DNA from: VHCN01 sp964589935
Lineage (GTDB): Bacteria > Verrucomicrobiota > Verrucomicrobiia > Limisphaerales > VHCN01
Assembly: GCA_964589935.1 (NCBI GenBank)
Contig: CAZPVD010000001.1
Location: 496,001 to 560,000, forward strand
DNA: 64,000 nucleotides
Reading direction: 5' to 3'
Shown in pieces: positions 1-9,302 of the stretch. The position numbers and the translations under genes are program-made. Position 1 is the stretch's first letter. Each line of letters begins with the position of its first letter. The notes beneath the pieces are model-generated. The model saw nothing but the letters and a program-made list of their open reading frames with translations, searched no databases and had not been told where the DNA came from.

Positions 1-2
1 GC

Positions 3-2162
3 GTCCTGTTTGTTGGGGTTGCGACGCTGGCCGCGTGTTCGCCGCCGCCGCCGCCAAGCGCGTTCACAACCAATACAATTCCGACCGTGTCCACAAATCC
101 CTCGTCAACAAACGCCGCCGCGAAGCACGCGCACACCAATCGCCTTGCGAAGGAAAAATCGCCCTATCTCCTCCAGCACGCGCACAATCCCGTGGACTGG
201 TTTGCGTGGGGCGAAGAAGCATTTGCGAAAGCGCGCAAGGAGAACAAACCCATTTTCCTCAGCATCGGCTACTCAACGTGTCACTGGTGCCATGTGATGG
301 AACGCGAGTCCTTCGAGAACGAGGAGCTTGCGAAGTTTCTCAACGAGCATTTTGTGAGCATCAAGATTGACCGCGAGGAGCGACCTGACGTGGACAAGAT
401 TTACATGACCGCCGTGCAGGCGATGGGCCAAGGCGGCGGCTGGCCGCTCAATGTGTTCCTCACTCCCGACCTGAAACCGTTCTTTGGCGGCACATACTTT
501 CCGCCCGAGCCGCGCTATGGACGACCGAGCTTTTTGCAGTTGCTTCAGCGGGTTGCATCGTTGTGGGAAACGCAGTCCAACGACATCAAGCAGTCCGCTG
601 AGCAAATTCATCAGCAACTCAGCTCCGCCGTCGCGGTCGCACCGGCGGGCGATGCTCTGCTGACTGCCGCCGCATTGACGAATGCAATGACCCGCTTCGC
701 ACGCGAATATGACCCGACAAACGGCGGCTTCGGCCGCGCGCCCAAATTCCCCCGCCCTTCGCAGCCGGCGTTTCTGCTGCGCGCCGGGGTGCGCTTCGGC
801 CAGCCCGACGCCGTCAAAATGATCCTCCACACTTGCGAACGCATGGCCGCCGGCGGCATTTACGACCAACTCGGCGGCGGCTTTGCGCGCTACAGCGTGG
901 ACGAGCGCTGGCTCGTGCCGCACTTCGAGAAAATGCTCTACGACAACGCGCAGCTCATCCAGCTCTATCTCGACGCCTATCTCATCAGCGGCGACGCGCA
1001 CTACGCCGATGTCGCGCGCGACATCATCCGCTATGTGCTCCGCGACATGACGCATCCCGACGGCGGCTTTTATTCCGCCGAGGACGCCGACAGCGCGGGG
1101 CACGAGGGGAAGTTCTACTGCTGGACGAAAAGCGAACTTTCCGCGCTGCTTACACCGGAGGAATTCAACGTCGCCGTGAAATACTTCGGGATCACCGAGG
1201 AGGGCAACTTTCTCGACCACTCGCATCCGCAGCCGCTGAAGAATCAAAACGTCCTGAGCATCGCCGATCCGAGCCTCGGTCCCGGAGACGAAAAACTCCT
1301 CGCCTCAGCGAAGAAGAAGATGCTCGACGCGCGCTCAAAACGCATCCGTCCGCATCTCGACGACAAGATTCTCGCGTCGTGGAACGGCCTCATGCTGGGT
1401 GCCATCGCGCGGGCGAGCATCGTTCTCGACGATCCCGCGTATCGCACTGCGGCGGAAAAGAACATTGCCTTCCTTCAAACCAAGCTTTGGGACGCCACGA
1501 CGAAAACGCTGTATCACCGTTGGCGCGACGGCGACCGCGACACGGCGCAGTTGCTTGACGCCTACGCATTCCTGCTCGACGGCACGCTGCATCTTTATGA
1601 GGCCACACTCGACCCGCGGCATCTTGACTTCGCACTCACGCTCGCAGAAAGCATGATGACGAAGTTCTACGACAAAGAGAGCGGCGGCTTCTACCAGAGC
1701 ACTGGCGGCGCGGACCTCATACTGCGCGTGAAAGAGGAATACGACGGCGCCGAGCCGAGCGGCAATTCCGTCGCCGCACTCGCGTTGCTGAAACTCAGTG
1801 CGATCACAGACCGCAAAGATTTCCGAGCCGTCGCGGAGAAAACGCTGCGCCACTTCGCGCACCGACTTGAAGCCGCGCCGCAGGTCGTGCCGAATTTGCT
1901 GCTTGCGCTGGACTTTTATCTGGAAGAACCGCGCCGCGCTGTAATTGCCGGGGACGCGAACTCGCCACAAACGCGCGCGCTGCTTCGCGCCGTTCACTCG
2001 GTTTATCAGCCGAACAAGGTTGTTCTTGGCACGATCGGATCGGTTGAGCCGTTCGCAAAAGCGCTGCCCGCGAAGAATGGGACCGTTGTTTACCTCTGCA
2101 CCGGCACTGCGTGCCAGCCACCGACGAGCGACGAAAAACAAATCCGCGCCATGCTGAAATGA
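3..2162 (+). CDS. DUF255 thioredoxin-like protein (YyaL/SPATA20 family), probable lipoprotein, 5' end outside window
   Basis: The frame is open from the first bases of the window. A GTG at 87 could be read as a start, but the in-frame sequence before it reads as the end of a lipoprotein signal peptide: hydrophobic LFVGVATL, then lipobox L-A-A-C with Cys at 36-38, then a proline-rich linker. The true start therefore probably lies upstream of the window. The family (Thioredox_DsbH, PF03190) has an N-terminal thioredoxin fold carrying a CxxC and a C-terminal alpha/alpha-barrel resembling N-acylglucosamine epimerases. The diagnostic CHWCH motif is at residues 65-69 counted from the GTG, followed by MERESFEN. 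The usual length of about 680-700 residues is present. The biochemical role of the family is unsettled. A lipid-anchored, extracytoplasmic version is unusual. Confidence 0.88.
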   Translation, partial: VLFVGVATLAACSPPPPPSAFTTNTIPTVSTNPSSTNAAAKHAHTNRLAKEKSPYLLQHAHNPVDWFAWGEEAFAKARKENKPIFLSIGYSTCHWCHVMERESFENEELAKFLNEHFVSIKIDREERPDVDKIYMTAVQAMGQGGGWPLNVFLTPDLKPFFGGTYFPPEPRYGRPSFLQLLQRVASLWETQSNDIKQSAEQIHQQLSSAVAVAPAGDALLTAAALTNAMTRFAREYDPTNGGFGRAPKFPRPSQPAFLLRAGVRFGQPDAVKMILHTCERMAAGGIYDQLGGGFARYSVDERWLVPHFEKMLYDNAQLIQLYLDAYLISGDAHYADVARDIIRYVLRDMTHPDGGFYSAEDADSAGHEGKFYCWTKSELSALLTPEEFNVAVKYFGITEEGNFLDHSHPQPLKNQNVLSIADPSLGPGDEKLLASAKKKMLDARSKRIRPHLDDKILASWNGLMLGAIARASIVLDDPAYRTAAEKNIAFLQTKLWDATTKTLYHRWRDGDRDTAQLLDAYAFLLDGTLHLYEATLDPRHLDFALTLAESMMTKFYDKESGGFYQSTGGADLILRVKEEYDGAEPSGNSVAALALLKLSAITDRKDFRAVAEKTLRHFAHRLEAAPQVVPNLLLALDFYLEEPRRAVIAGDANSPQTRALLRAVHSVYQPNKVVLGTIGSVEPFAKALPAKNGTVVYLCTGTACQPPTSDEKQIRAMLK

Positions 2163-2229
2163 TTTCTGCCTAGTGAAAAACGGCACTTTGAACACCACTC
2201 GCCGACCCGGAGTCTGAAGAATCATCGTC

Positions 2230-3837
2230 GTGAAAGCGCCGCAACAGTTCATGTTGGTCTGGAGGCTGGCTGCTATTGCGTTTGCCTCTCACATCACATG
2301 CGAGAGCGGCGTTGGGGCGACACTTCCCTCCGGTCGCGACGATTTTTTCTCGGCGACGAACACGCACAAGTTCGTCATTCAAATTCCACCTGACCAGTAT
2401 GCGAAACTCCGCAAGGACAACCGCAGCTATGTGACCTGTGACGTGACCGTGGATGGGACTTTCTTTGCAAAGGATTGCGGTATTCATCTCAAGGGTGGCG
2501 CGGGCAGCTTTCGCGGCCTCGACGACAAGCCCGCTCTCACGCTGAGCTTCGGCAAGTTCCATGGCGGGCAGAAACTTTCCGGCGTGCGAAAGATTCATCT
2601 GAACAACTCCGTTCAGGATCCGAGCTACATGACCGAGCACGTCTGCGGCTGGCTCTTCGACAAGGCCGGCGTGCCCGCGCCGTTGGTCACATGGGGCCGC
2701 GTCGAGCTGAACGGCCGCGACCTCGGTTTCTTCGTCGTGAAGGAGGGTTACGCCAAGGATTTCATCCATCGTTATTTTAATGATGCGACGGGAAATTTTT
2801 ACGACGGCGGCTTTTGCCAGGACATTGATGCCAAGAAGCAGAAAACTTCCGGCGAAAACCCGAACGACCAGCGTGACCTAAAGGAACTCGCCGACGCGGC
2901 TCGTGAAAAAGACCCAGCAAAGCGCTGGGAACTGCTCAACAAGCGTCTCGACGTGGAGCGCTTCGCCTCGTTCATGGTCATGGAAGTCTTCACGAGCCAT
3001 TGGGACGGCTACACGCACAACCGCAACAACTATCGGATGTATCACGACCCGGCGACCGACAAGTTCGTCTTCATCCCGTCGGGCATGGACCAGATGTTTG
3101 GCGGCGGGCAGAACGCAATCCGTCCCGGCGGTTTGAATGGAATGGTCGCCTCGGCGTTCATGGGCACGTCGCAAGGCCGCGCGCTTTACGAGCAACGAGC
3201 CAGCGAAATTTTCACGAACATCTTCAAACTCGATGACATCATCGCCCGCGTGAATGACATCAATGCCATCATCCGACCTGGTATCGCTGCCATCGGCGCG
3301 AACGCGGCGAAGGATCATCAGGGCCAGGTCGCCTCGCTCCGCGATCGCATCGTCTCGCGCCATCGCGAAGTCGCGAAGCAACTCGGCGCGCCGCCGCCGG
3401 AGGCCCTCAAGTTCGCAGCGGACGGCTCGGTGAAAATCAAGCGATGGGAAACGAAGCAGGATTCCGGCGACCCGGTTCACGACGAACCGAAAGCAGACGG
3501 TCGGGCCACATTCCACATCGCCGCAAAAGGCGGAGTGACGGTGGCTTCGTGGCGGGTGCCTGTGACGCTCACGCCCGGCAAATACCGCTTCACCGCACAG
3601 GCAAAGAGTGTCGGCATCGAGCCGACGAGCGATGGGCCGGGCATCGGCGCGGGGCTGCGCATCTCCGGCGGCAACCGCACCAACAAACTTTTTGGCAGCT
3701 CAGGCTGGACGCCGCTGGAGCACGTGTTTGAAATCAGCGACATTACCGAAGTCATCCTCGTCGCTGAGCTGCGCGCGCAAAAGGGCGAGGTCTGGTTCGA
3801 TGCCGATTCGCTGAAGATCACAAAGATGAAGAACTGA
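2230..3837 (+). CDS. CotH kinase family protein, secreted
   Basis: The protein resembles CotH-type proteins (PF08757), a protein-kinase-like fold first known from spore-coat CotH. Visible family features are the lysine-containing HLKGGAGSFRG segment, the KEGYAKDFIHRYF region, and the C-terminal HNRNNYRMYHDP and FIPSGMDQMFG blocks, which in CotH proteins carry nucleotide- and metal-binding residues. The C-terminal part from about residue 410 looks like a separate beta-rich, carbohydrate-binding-like module. The frame opens with GTG at 2230, but ATG at 2251 gives a better Sec signal peptide (MLVWRLAAIAFASHITCES). It lies 67 bp after the DUF255 gene on the same strand and may be co-transcribed. 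Substrate unknown; a kinase role is inferred from the family only. Confidence 0.85.
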   Translation: MKAPQQFMLVWRLAAIAFASHITCESGVGATLPSGRDDFFSATNTHKFVIQIPPDQYAKLRKDNRSYVTCDVTVDGTFFAKDCGIHLKGGAGSFRGLDDKPALTLSFGKFHGGQKLSGVRKIHLNNSVQDPSYMTEHVCGWLFDKAGVPAPLVTWGRVELNGRDLGFFVVKEGYAKDFIHRYFNDATGNFYDGGFCQDIDAKKQKTSGENPNDQRDLKELADAAREKDPAKRWELLNKRLDVERFASFMVMEVFTSHWDGYTHNRNNYRMYHDPATDKFVFIPSGMDQMFGGGQNAIRPGGLNGMVASAFMGTSQGRALYEQRASEIFTNIFKLDDIIARVNDINAIIRPGIAAIGANAAKDHQGQVASLRDRIVSRHREVAKQLGAPPPEALKFAADGSVKIKRWETKQDSGDPVHDEPKADGRATFHIAAKGGVTVASWRVPVTLTPGKYRFTAQAKSVGIEPTSDGPGIGAGLRISGGNRTNKLFGSSGWTPLEHVFEISDITEVILVAELRAQKGEVWFDADSLKITKMKN

Positions 3838-3873
3838 TTCGCGAGGAATCGGTTTTGCAGCGGGGAACGAATC

Positions 3874-5025
3874 CTATTTCTTCGGAGGCACAGCCAGCGA
3901 CTGTTCAAGCTGGCGATGGCGTTCCTCTTTCGGCAATTTCGCCAGTTTCTGAACGGCACTGTAAAACTTTTCCAAATCGTTGCCTGAGTCGAGCAGCAGT
4001 TGGTGAAAAGCGGGCACGAGGCGGTAATACGTGTCCACGTCGTTCAGCCGGGCGTTGTTGAGCGGTTTGGCAAACCAGCGATCATGCTCACCTTGCCCGC
4101 CCCACGCGACCTTGAGCGCATCATAATCGCGACGGAGCTGGCTGAAGATTTCCTGCTTCCGCGCGCGAAGCATCGCGGCTTTTTCCGGCGGAAGCGTTTT
4201 TGATTCCGTGGCATTTTTACCCGGCGTGCCGGCATCGCGATACAGCGCATCGAGACGGTCGTGCGCACCCGTCACGAGCCGCGCAAACTCGGCCTTGCGG
4301 TGGAGATACGACTCGTAGGCTTCCACTTCTGAAGCGGATTTCTTCGCGCGCAGCCAGCGCCGCGTGCCTTCCTCGCTCACGGCCTCGGCAAAGGCTTCAT
4401 TGAAATCCGTGTCGCCGCTCACAAACAGTCGCTGATGCCCAAGCTCATGAAAGAGCAGTTCAGCCAGTTCGTGTTCGGGGTCGTGAACGAACGTGTTCAG
4501 CACCGGGTCGCTGAACCAGCCGAGTGTCGAGTATGCCTGCACGCCGCCGACATGAACGTCGTAGCCGTCGCGCGCGAGTTGCTCGCCGTATCGCCGGGCC
4601 GCGTCCTCCGCGAAATAGCCGCGATACTCCAGCCGGCCGACAATGGGATACCACCACGACTTGGCCGTCATCGAAAACTCCGGCGCGGCCGTGACGTTCC
4701 ACACAACGTAAAGCCGGCCAAGATCGGCGTAACGGCGGTAATGGCCGTTGACGGGCAGCTTCAACTCGCGCACCGCAAACTCGCGCATCGTGAGGACGAG
4801 TTCGAGCTGGTGCTTCAGCGAATCGGAAGCCTTCGAGTCCTTGAGCACCACGGAAATGGGTTTCTGCTTTGCGAGAATCTCGTTGTGCCCGCGCCCGGCC
4901 TGGACGTAGTAGGCCGCCGTCTGGCATCCGACGAAGCAAGGAAGAATCAATAGCAGAAGCACACGGCTCAAGACCGCCGCCGCGAAAATGAAAACTCTTT
5001 GACGCAAGGAGCGGGCGTCATTCAT
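3874..5025 (-). CDS. Predicted zinc aminopeptidase (COG4324, Aminopep family), lipoprotein-like
   Basis: The N-terminus has a hydrophobic segment ending in FVGC (Cys34), a slightly non-ideal lipobox that suggests membrane anchoring. A gluzincin-type motif HELGH is at residues 193-197, with a downstream NEAFAEAVSEEG block (about 209-220) that can supply the third zinc ligand. Length (383 aa), the SWWYP region and the motif arrangement fit the predicted aminopeptidase family PF10023. The gene overlaps the upstream small membrane protein by 8 bp and is last in a minus-strand run after two peptide-transporter permeases. This suggests a role in trimming peptides at the envelope before or during uptake. 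Substrate is not shown by sequence. Confidence 0.85.
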   Translation of the reverse strand: MNDARSLRQRVFIFAAAVLSRVLLLLILPCFVGCQTAAYYVQAGRGHNEILAKQKPISVVLKDSKASDSLKHQLELVLTMREFAVRELKLPVNGHYRRYADLGRLYVVWNVTAAPEFSMTAKSWWYPIVGRLEYRGYFAEDAARRYGEQLARDGYDVHVGGVQAYSTLGWFSDPVLNTFVHDPEHELAELLFHELGHQRLFVSGDTDFNEAFAEAVSEEGTRRWLRAKKSASEVEAYESYLHRKAEFARLVTGAHDRLDALYRDAGTPGKNATESKTLPPEKAAMLRARKQEIFSQLRRDYDALKVAWGGQGEHDRWFAKPLNNARLNDVDTYYRLVPAFHQLLLDSGNDLEKFYSAVQKLAKLPKEERHRQLEQSLAVPPKK

Positions 5026-5389
5026 TGGCGATGTGCTTGAAGGAGTCCAGCAGCGGGGCGAAAAGTTTCACCAGAAGGAACACGATGACAGGGACAAAGC
5101 CGAGCGCGATCACACGAATGCCAATATCCGCAAACGGATTGCTCCGGCCCAGACGATGATGCACGATGCCCAGCACCACGATTACAAGGGCGCTGAGGAC
5201 CAACAACGGAAGCCAGATAAACCATTGCGGCGAAAAAATCGCGCTCGTTGCCACGTTTGCCGGTGCGCTTTCTCCGCCTTCATCCAACCCGCCGAGCATG
5301 AGCCTCAGTTTCGGAAGAAAAACAAGGACAGCGATGCCGACCGCGAGAACAAGCACAAACTGAATCACGTAGTAGGGCTTGATCTTCAT
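5018..5389 (-). CDS. Small three-helix membrane protein, unknown function
   Basis: A 123-aa protein with three clear hydrophobic segments (about residues 8-26, 55-77 and 90-113) and short polar connections. I do not recognise a family. It overlaps the 3' end of the permease gene upstream (stop 5386, start 5389) and the start of the aminopeptidase downstream, so the four genes 7424 to 3874 look translationally coupled. The position suggests an accessory subunit or anchor for the peptide transporter or the peptidase, but this is inference from context only. Confidence 0.75.
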   Translation of the reverse strand: MKIKPYYVIQFVLVLAVGIAVLVFLPKLRLMLGGLDEGGESAPANVATSAIFSPQWFIWLPLLVLSALVIVVLGIVHHRLGRSNPFADIGIRVIALGFVPVIVFLLVKLFAPLLDSFKHIANE

Positions 5390-6459
5390 GCCTTCGTGTC
5401 CGCCGCGTCGCGCAAGCCATCACCGAGGAAGTTGAAGGCAAGCACGGTGATGAAGATGGCCGCGCCGGGCGCGAGCAGCCACGGGTAGCTTTGCAGATGC
5501 TCCGCGTCCTGCGCGGCGGCGAGCATGTTGCCCCAGCTTGCATCCGGTTCCTGAATGCCGACCGCGAGGTAACTCAGCACCACCTCGCCGATGATGTAAT
5601 ATGGCACGCTCAACGTCGCCGCGACAATCACGTAACTGAACGTGCTCGGAAGAATGTGCCGCCACACAATGCGCAATGGACCCAGGCCGAGCGCGCGCGC
5701 CGCGAGCACGAACTGCCGTTCGCGCAACGACAGCGCCATCCCGCGAATGACGCGCGCCATCCCGGCCCAGCGCACGAAGCTGAGGATGGCGACGATCATC
5801 AGATATGCCTTCGCGGAGCTGATGTTCGACGGGAATGCGCCGCGCAGCGCGATGATGAGATAGAGGCCCGGCACGGACATGATGATTTCGCAGACGCGCA
5901 TGATGACGGTGTCCGTCGCGCCGCCGAAGTAGCCTGAAATACCGCCGACCGTGAGTCCGAGCGTGAACGAAATCAAAATGCCGATCACGCCGATGGAGAG
6001 CGAAATCTGCGAGCCGTAAAGCACGCGGGAGAAAATGTCGCGGCCAAACTGATCCGTGCCGAGCAGATACACGGGATACTTCGTGTCTTCGGTGCCAAAA
6101 AGGTGCGTCGTCGCGGGAATCAAGCCGAGCAGCTTGTATTTTTCGCCGCTGACGAGGAAGCGAACGGGCTTCGTGTCGCTCATGACCGGCGCATAGACGA
6201 ATTGCCCCTCCTTCTGCTCGTAGCGCGGCACAACAAGGCGCAATCCGTCGAGATGAATCCGTGTCGGCGGATGGAAGAAGCGGTCGCGATCCTGCCGCTC
6301 GAAGTGATACGGTGCGACAAAGCCAGCCAGCAGCGCCAGCGCGTAAAGCACGACAAGAATGCCCGCCCCGGTCATCGCAGTGCGGCGACGCAATAATCGC
6401 CGCCAGAAAAGCTGGCCGGGCGAAAGTGGCTGAGTCGCGTTGGCGGCAGGTTCGCTCAT
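5386..6459 (-). CDS. Peptide ABC transporter permease, OppC/DppC family
   Basis: Inner-membrane subunit of a type I importer for oligopeptides or similar solutes. The first transmembrane helix starts about residue 31. It is followed by a long periplasmic segment ending in GTDQFGRDIFSR, a block typical of OppC proteins, then five more helices. The cytoplasmic coupling (EAA) motif is visible as AARALGLGPLRIVWRHILPS. The ATG at 6459 (MSEPAANATQ) was chosen. The frame stays open further upstream, but that part is arginine-rich noise lying inside the oppB-like gene. It overlaps the permease upstream by 4 bp (ATGA). No ATPase genes lie in this minus-strand unit, so the pair probably uses the oppD/oppF products encoded at 13-15.6 kb. 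Confidence 0.9.
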   Translation of the reverse strand: MSEPAANATQPLSPGQLFWRRLLRRRTAMTGAGILVVLYALALLAGFVAPYHFERQDRDRFFHPPTRIHLDGLRLVVPRYEQKEGQFVYAPVMSDTKPVRFLVSGEKYKLLGLIPATTHLFGTEDTKYPVYLLGTDQFGRDIFSRVLYGSQISLSIGVIGILISFTLGLTVGGISGYFGGATDTVIMRVCEIIMSVPGLYLIIALRGAFPSNISSAKAYLMIVAILSFVRWAGMARVIRGMALSLRERQFVLAARALGLGPLRIVWRHILPSTFSYVIVAATLSVPYYIIGEVVLSYLAVGIQEPDASWGNMLAAAQDAEHLQSYPWLLAPGAAIFITVLAFNFLGDGLRDAADTKA

Positions 6460-7424
6460 TCTTTCAGCCGGATTCGCGGGTCGCTCCACGCGAGGAGCAA
6501 GTCGGAGACGAAGTTGCCGACGACGAGGAGCACGGTGGCCATCACGACGCTGTTGACGACGAGATAGGAGTCCTTCGCGAAGAGCGCCTCGATGACGAGG
6601 CGGCCGAGGCCGGGCCAAGCCATGATGTTCTCGACGATGAGCGACCCGCTCAACAGGCCCGCGAGCGAGTAGCCGAAGATGGTCAGCAGCGGATTGATGG
6701 CGTTGCGCAGCGCGTGCTTCCACACGACCCAGCCCTCGCCGAGGCCGCGCGCGCGCGCGGCGGTGACGTATTCGGCGCGGAGCGTGTCGAGCAGGTTCGA
6801 GCGCATCTGGCGCATGATGCCGGCAAGTTCCGCCGCGGCGAGGACGATGACGGGCAGCACGAGGTGATGCGCGCGGTCGCGAAATTTTTCCATCGGCGAC
6901 AGGATGTCGTAAAGCGAGCTTTGTGCACCGCCAATGGGGAACCACCCGGTCGCCGCCGCGAACAGCAGCGCGAGCAGCGCGAGGAGCACTTCGGGAATGG
7001 AGAGGCCAATGAACGCGAGCAACGCGCAGCCGCGGTCCACGAGCGAATCCTTCTTCACCGCGGCCCAGATGCCGAGCGGCACGGCAATGCTCCACGCGAG
7101 AACCATCGCGAAGAACGAGAGCACGAATGTGTTCCAAAGACGGCTTGCGAGAAGCTCGATGGAGGGGATTTTATATTGGATGGACAGGCCAAAATCGAGC
7201 GTGGCGGCGTTCTTGAGCCAGTAGGAGTATTGCACATACCACGGCCTGTCGAGGTGCCACCGTGCCTTGAGTGCGGCGATGGTTTCCTGCGAAATTTGCG
7301 GGTTTTGCGAGAGCGAGTCGAGGTAGCTGCCGGGCGTGAGCGACATGAGCAGAAACGTGAGCAGTGACACCCCAAGCACCACCGGGATGAGATGCAACAA
7401 CCGCCGCGCGATGAACGTCCACAT
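6456..7424 (-). CDS. Peptide ABC transporter permease, OppB/DppB family
   Basis: The 322-aa protein begins with the characteristic OppB N-terminus (FIARRLLHLIPVVLGVSLLTF) and contains the LTPG motif after helix 1, as in DppB/OppB proteins. The EAA-type coupling loop appears as AARARGLGEGWVVWKHALRN. Six transmembrane helices fit the family. It is the first gene of the minus-strand unit OppB-OppC-small membrane protein-aminopeptidase and is divergent from the binding-protein gene starting at 7548, with a 123-bp shared intergenic region that must hold both promoters. Substrate specificity cannot be read from a permease. Confidence 0.92.
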   Translation of the reverse strand: MWTFIARRLLHLIPVVLGVSLLTFLLMSLTPGSYLDSLSQNPQISQETIAALKARWHLDRPWYVQYSYWLKNAATLDFGLSIQYKIPSIELLASRLWNTFVLSFFAMVLAWSIAVPLGIWAAVKKDSLVDRGCALLAFIGLSIPEVLLALLALLFAAATGWFPIGGAQSSLYDILSPMEKFRDRAHHLVLPVIVLAAAELAGIMRQMRSNLLDTLRAEYVTAARARGLGEGWVVWKHALRNAINPLLTIFGYSLAGLLSGSLIVENIMAWPGLGRLVIEALFAKDSYLVVNSVVMATVLLVVGNFVSDLLLAWSDPRIRLKE

Positions 7425-7547
7425 GCTTTGCGCGCGAAATCATGCCGGTCGGAAAAATTGAAGGCGAGTGAAAAGGCAACTCCGCGCTCGACATTCGCGC
7501 CGTCACTGCGAATCTTTTCCACACCAACTAAGTCGAATCGGAAAATC

Positions 7548-9302
7548 ATGAAGACCGTTTCACGCCTGCTCTGCCTGCTTGCTTCTGTCGCCCTTTCCTC
7601 ATCAGTCTTTTCCGCAGTCAAAGATGTTCCGCAGCCGCCGATGGTGGCCGACTGCGCGCCGGGCGTTCCGGGCGGACGCCTTGTGGTGGCGACATTTGGA
7701 GATCCGAAGACGTTCAACCCGCTCATGGAGAACGAGACTTCGTCGAGCGACATCATCCGGCTTATGTTTTCGGGCCTGACGGATTTCGACTGGCCGTCAC
7801 AAACACCAAAGCCGGGTCTGGCCTATGAATGGAGCGTCGCCGCGGACGGCGTGACGTGGACGTTCAAGCTGCGCAAGGGCCTCAGGTGGAGTGATGGCGC
7901 GCCGCTGACCGCTGCGGATGTCGTGTTCACCTTCGACACGATCTACAACACGAATTTCCCGAAGGCCATCATGGACTTGCTGAAGGTGGACGACAAACCG
8001 TTCGCAGTCACGGCCGTGGATGACACGACGGTGCGCATTGTCACGCCCACGCCTTACGCGCCGTTCCTCGAAAATGTCGGCGTGCCAATCATACCAAAGC
8101 ACAAGCTCGCCGCCGCGGTGGCGGACAAATCCTTCGAGTCCGCCTACGGCATCAACACGAAGCCCGAAGACCTCGTCTCGTGCGGCCCGTTCAAGCTCAA
8201 GCAATACAAGGGCGGGCAGTTCACGCTGCTGGAGCGCAACCCGAATTTTTATGTCGTGGACAAAAAGGGACAGAAACTTCCCTACTTCGACAACGTGATT
8301 TACGTCGTGAAACCCGACATGAACGCGATGTCGTTGAGCTTCCTCAAGGGCGAGAGCGACGTGCATGAACTGGTGAAGCCGGACGAATACCTCCGCTTCA
8401 AGCAGGAGTCCGCCGGTGGCAAGTTCACCATCACAGAACTCGGCGTCGGGCCGGAGAAAGGCTTCCTGTGGTTCAACCTCAACGCCGGCACGAATCCCAA
8501 GACGGGCAAGCCATACGTTGACCCGAAGAAGTTGAAATGGTTTCAGCAGACAAAGTTCCGTCAGGCCATCGCGCACGCGATTGACCGGCCAAGCATCATC
8601 AAGGCGATCTACGCGGGACGCGCGCAGGTCAACTTCGGGTTCATTTCCCCGTGCATCACCAAGTGGCACAACCCAAACACGCCGCAGTATCCCTACGACG
8701 TCGCAAAGGCGAAGGCGTTGCTCAAGGAAATCGGCATCCAGGACCGCAACAAAGACGGTTTGCTGGAAGACGCGGATGGTAACGTGATTGAGTTCACGCT
8801 GAACACAAACACGGGAAACAACATCCGTGACCGCATCGCCGTGTTCATCCAGGAAGACCTCAAACGCCTCGGCGTCAAGCTCAACTACCAGCCGGTCGAG
8901 TTCAACACGCTCGTGGACCGCATTGACAACACCTACGATTACGAGGCCATGCTGCTCGCCCTTGGCGGCGGCAGCTCCGACCCGTCAGCGAACATGAACG
9001 TGCTGCTTTCGAGCGGCTTCACTCATTTCTGGTGGCCCAAGCAGAAATCCCCCGGCACGTCTTGGGAAAAGCGCATTGACGAACTGATGAACGAGCAGAT
9101 CAAGACGCTCGACGAAAAGAAACGCAAGGAACTGTTCGACGAAGTGCAGGTGATTCTCGGCACCGAGATGCCGTTCATTTACACGGTGTCACCGTTCAAT
9201 TATGCCGCCGCCAAGTCGGGCCTCGGCAACATGCGCCCCACCGTCCTCAGCACGCATCGCCTCACCTGGAACATCGAGGAACTGTATTGGAAGAAGAAGT
9301 AA
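7548..9302 (+). CDS. Extracellular solute-binding protein, family 5 (peptide-binding)
   Basis: A 584-aa SBP_bac_5 protein. ATG 7548 gives a Sec signal peptide (MKTVSRLLCLLASVALSSSV). The frame is open upstream to 7392, but that stretch runs into the divergent permease gene. Family blocks are GGRLVVATFGDPKTFNPL near the mature N-terminus, LAYEWSVAADGVTWTFKLR, and GLRWSDGAPLTAADVVFTFD. Near residues 399-408 it carries a calcium-loop-like DRNKDGLLED. It stands between the divergent permease pair and a second binding-protein gene. It may serve either or both permease pairs. No lipobox is visible, so it is probably soluble in the periplasm. Confidence 0.92.
   Translation: MKTVSRLLCLLASVALSSSVFSAVKDVPQPPMVADCAPGVPGGRLVVATFGDPKTFNPLMENETSSSDIIRLMFSGLTDFDWPSQTPKPGLAYEWSVAADGVTWTFKLRKGLRWSDGAPLTAADVVFTFDTIYNTNFPKAIMDLLKVDDKPFAVTAVDDTTVRIVTPTPYAPFLENVGVPIIPKHKLAAAVADKSFESAYGINTKPEDLVSCGPFKLKQYKGGQFTLLERNPNFYVVDKKGQKLPYFDNVIYVVKPDMNAMSLSFLKGESDVHELVKPDEYLRFKQESAGGKFTITELGVGPEKGFLWFNLNAGTNPKTGKPYVDPKKLKWFQQTKFRQAIAHAIDRPSIIKAIYAGRAQVNFGFISPCITKWHNPNTPQYPYDVAKAKALLKEIGIQDRNKDGLLEDADGNVIEFTLNTNTGNNIRDRIAVFIQEDLKRLGVKLNYQPVEFNTLVDRIDNTYDYEAMLLALGGGSSDPSANMNVLLSSGFTHFWWPKQKSPGTSWEKRIDELMNEQIKTLDEKKRKELFDEVQVILGTEMPFIYTVSPFNYAAAKSGLGNMRPTVLSTHRLTWNIEELYWKKK

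Noticed and set aside
5386..7137. Apparent 583-residue OppC with a long N-terminal extension
   Set aside because: The extra 226 residues lie inside the overlapping OppB gene in another frame and are arginine-rich noise. The start at 6459 gives normal length and a 4-bp overlap.
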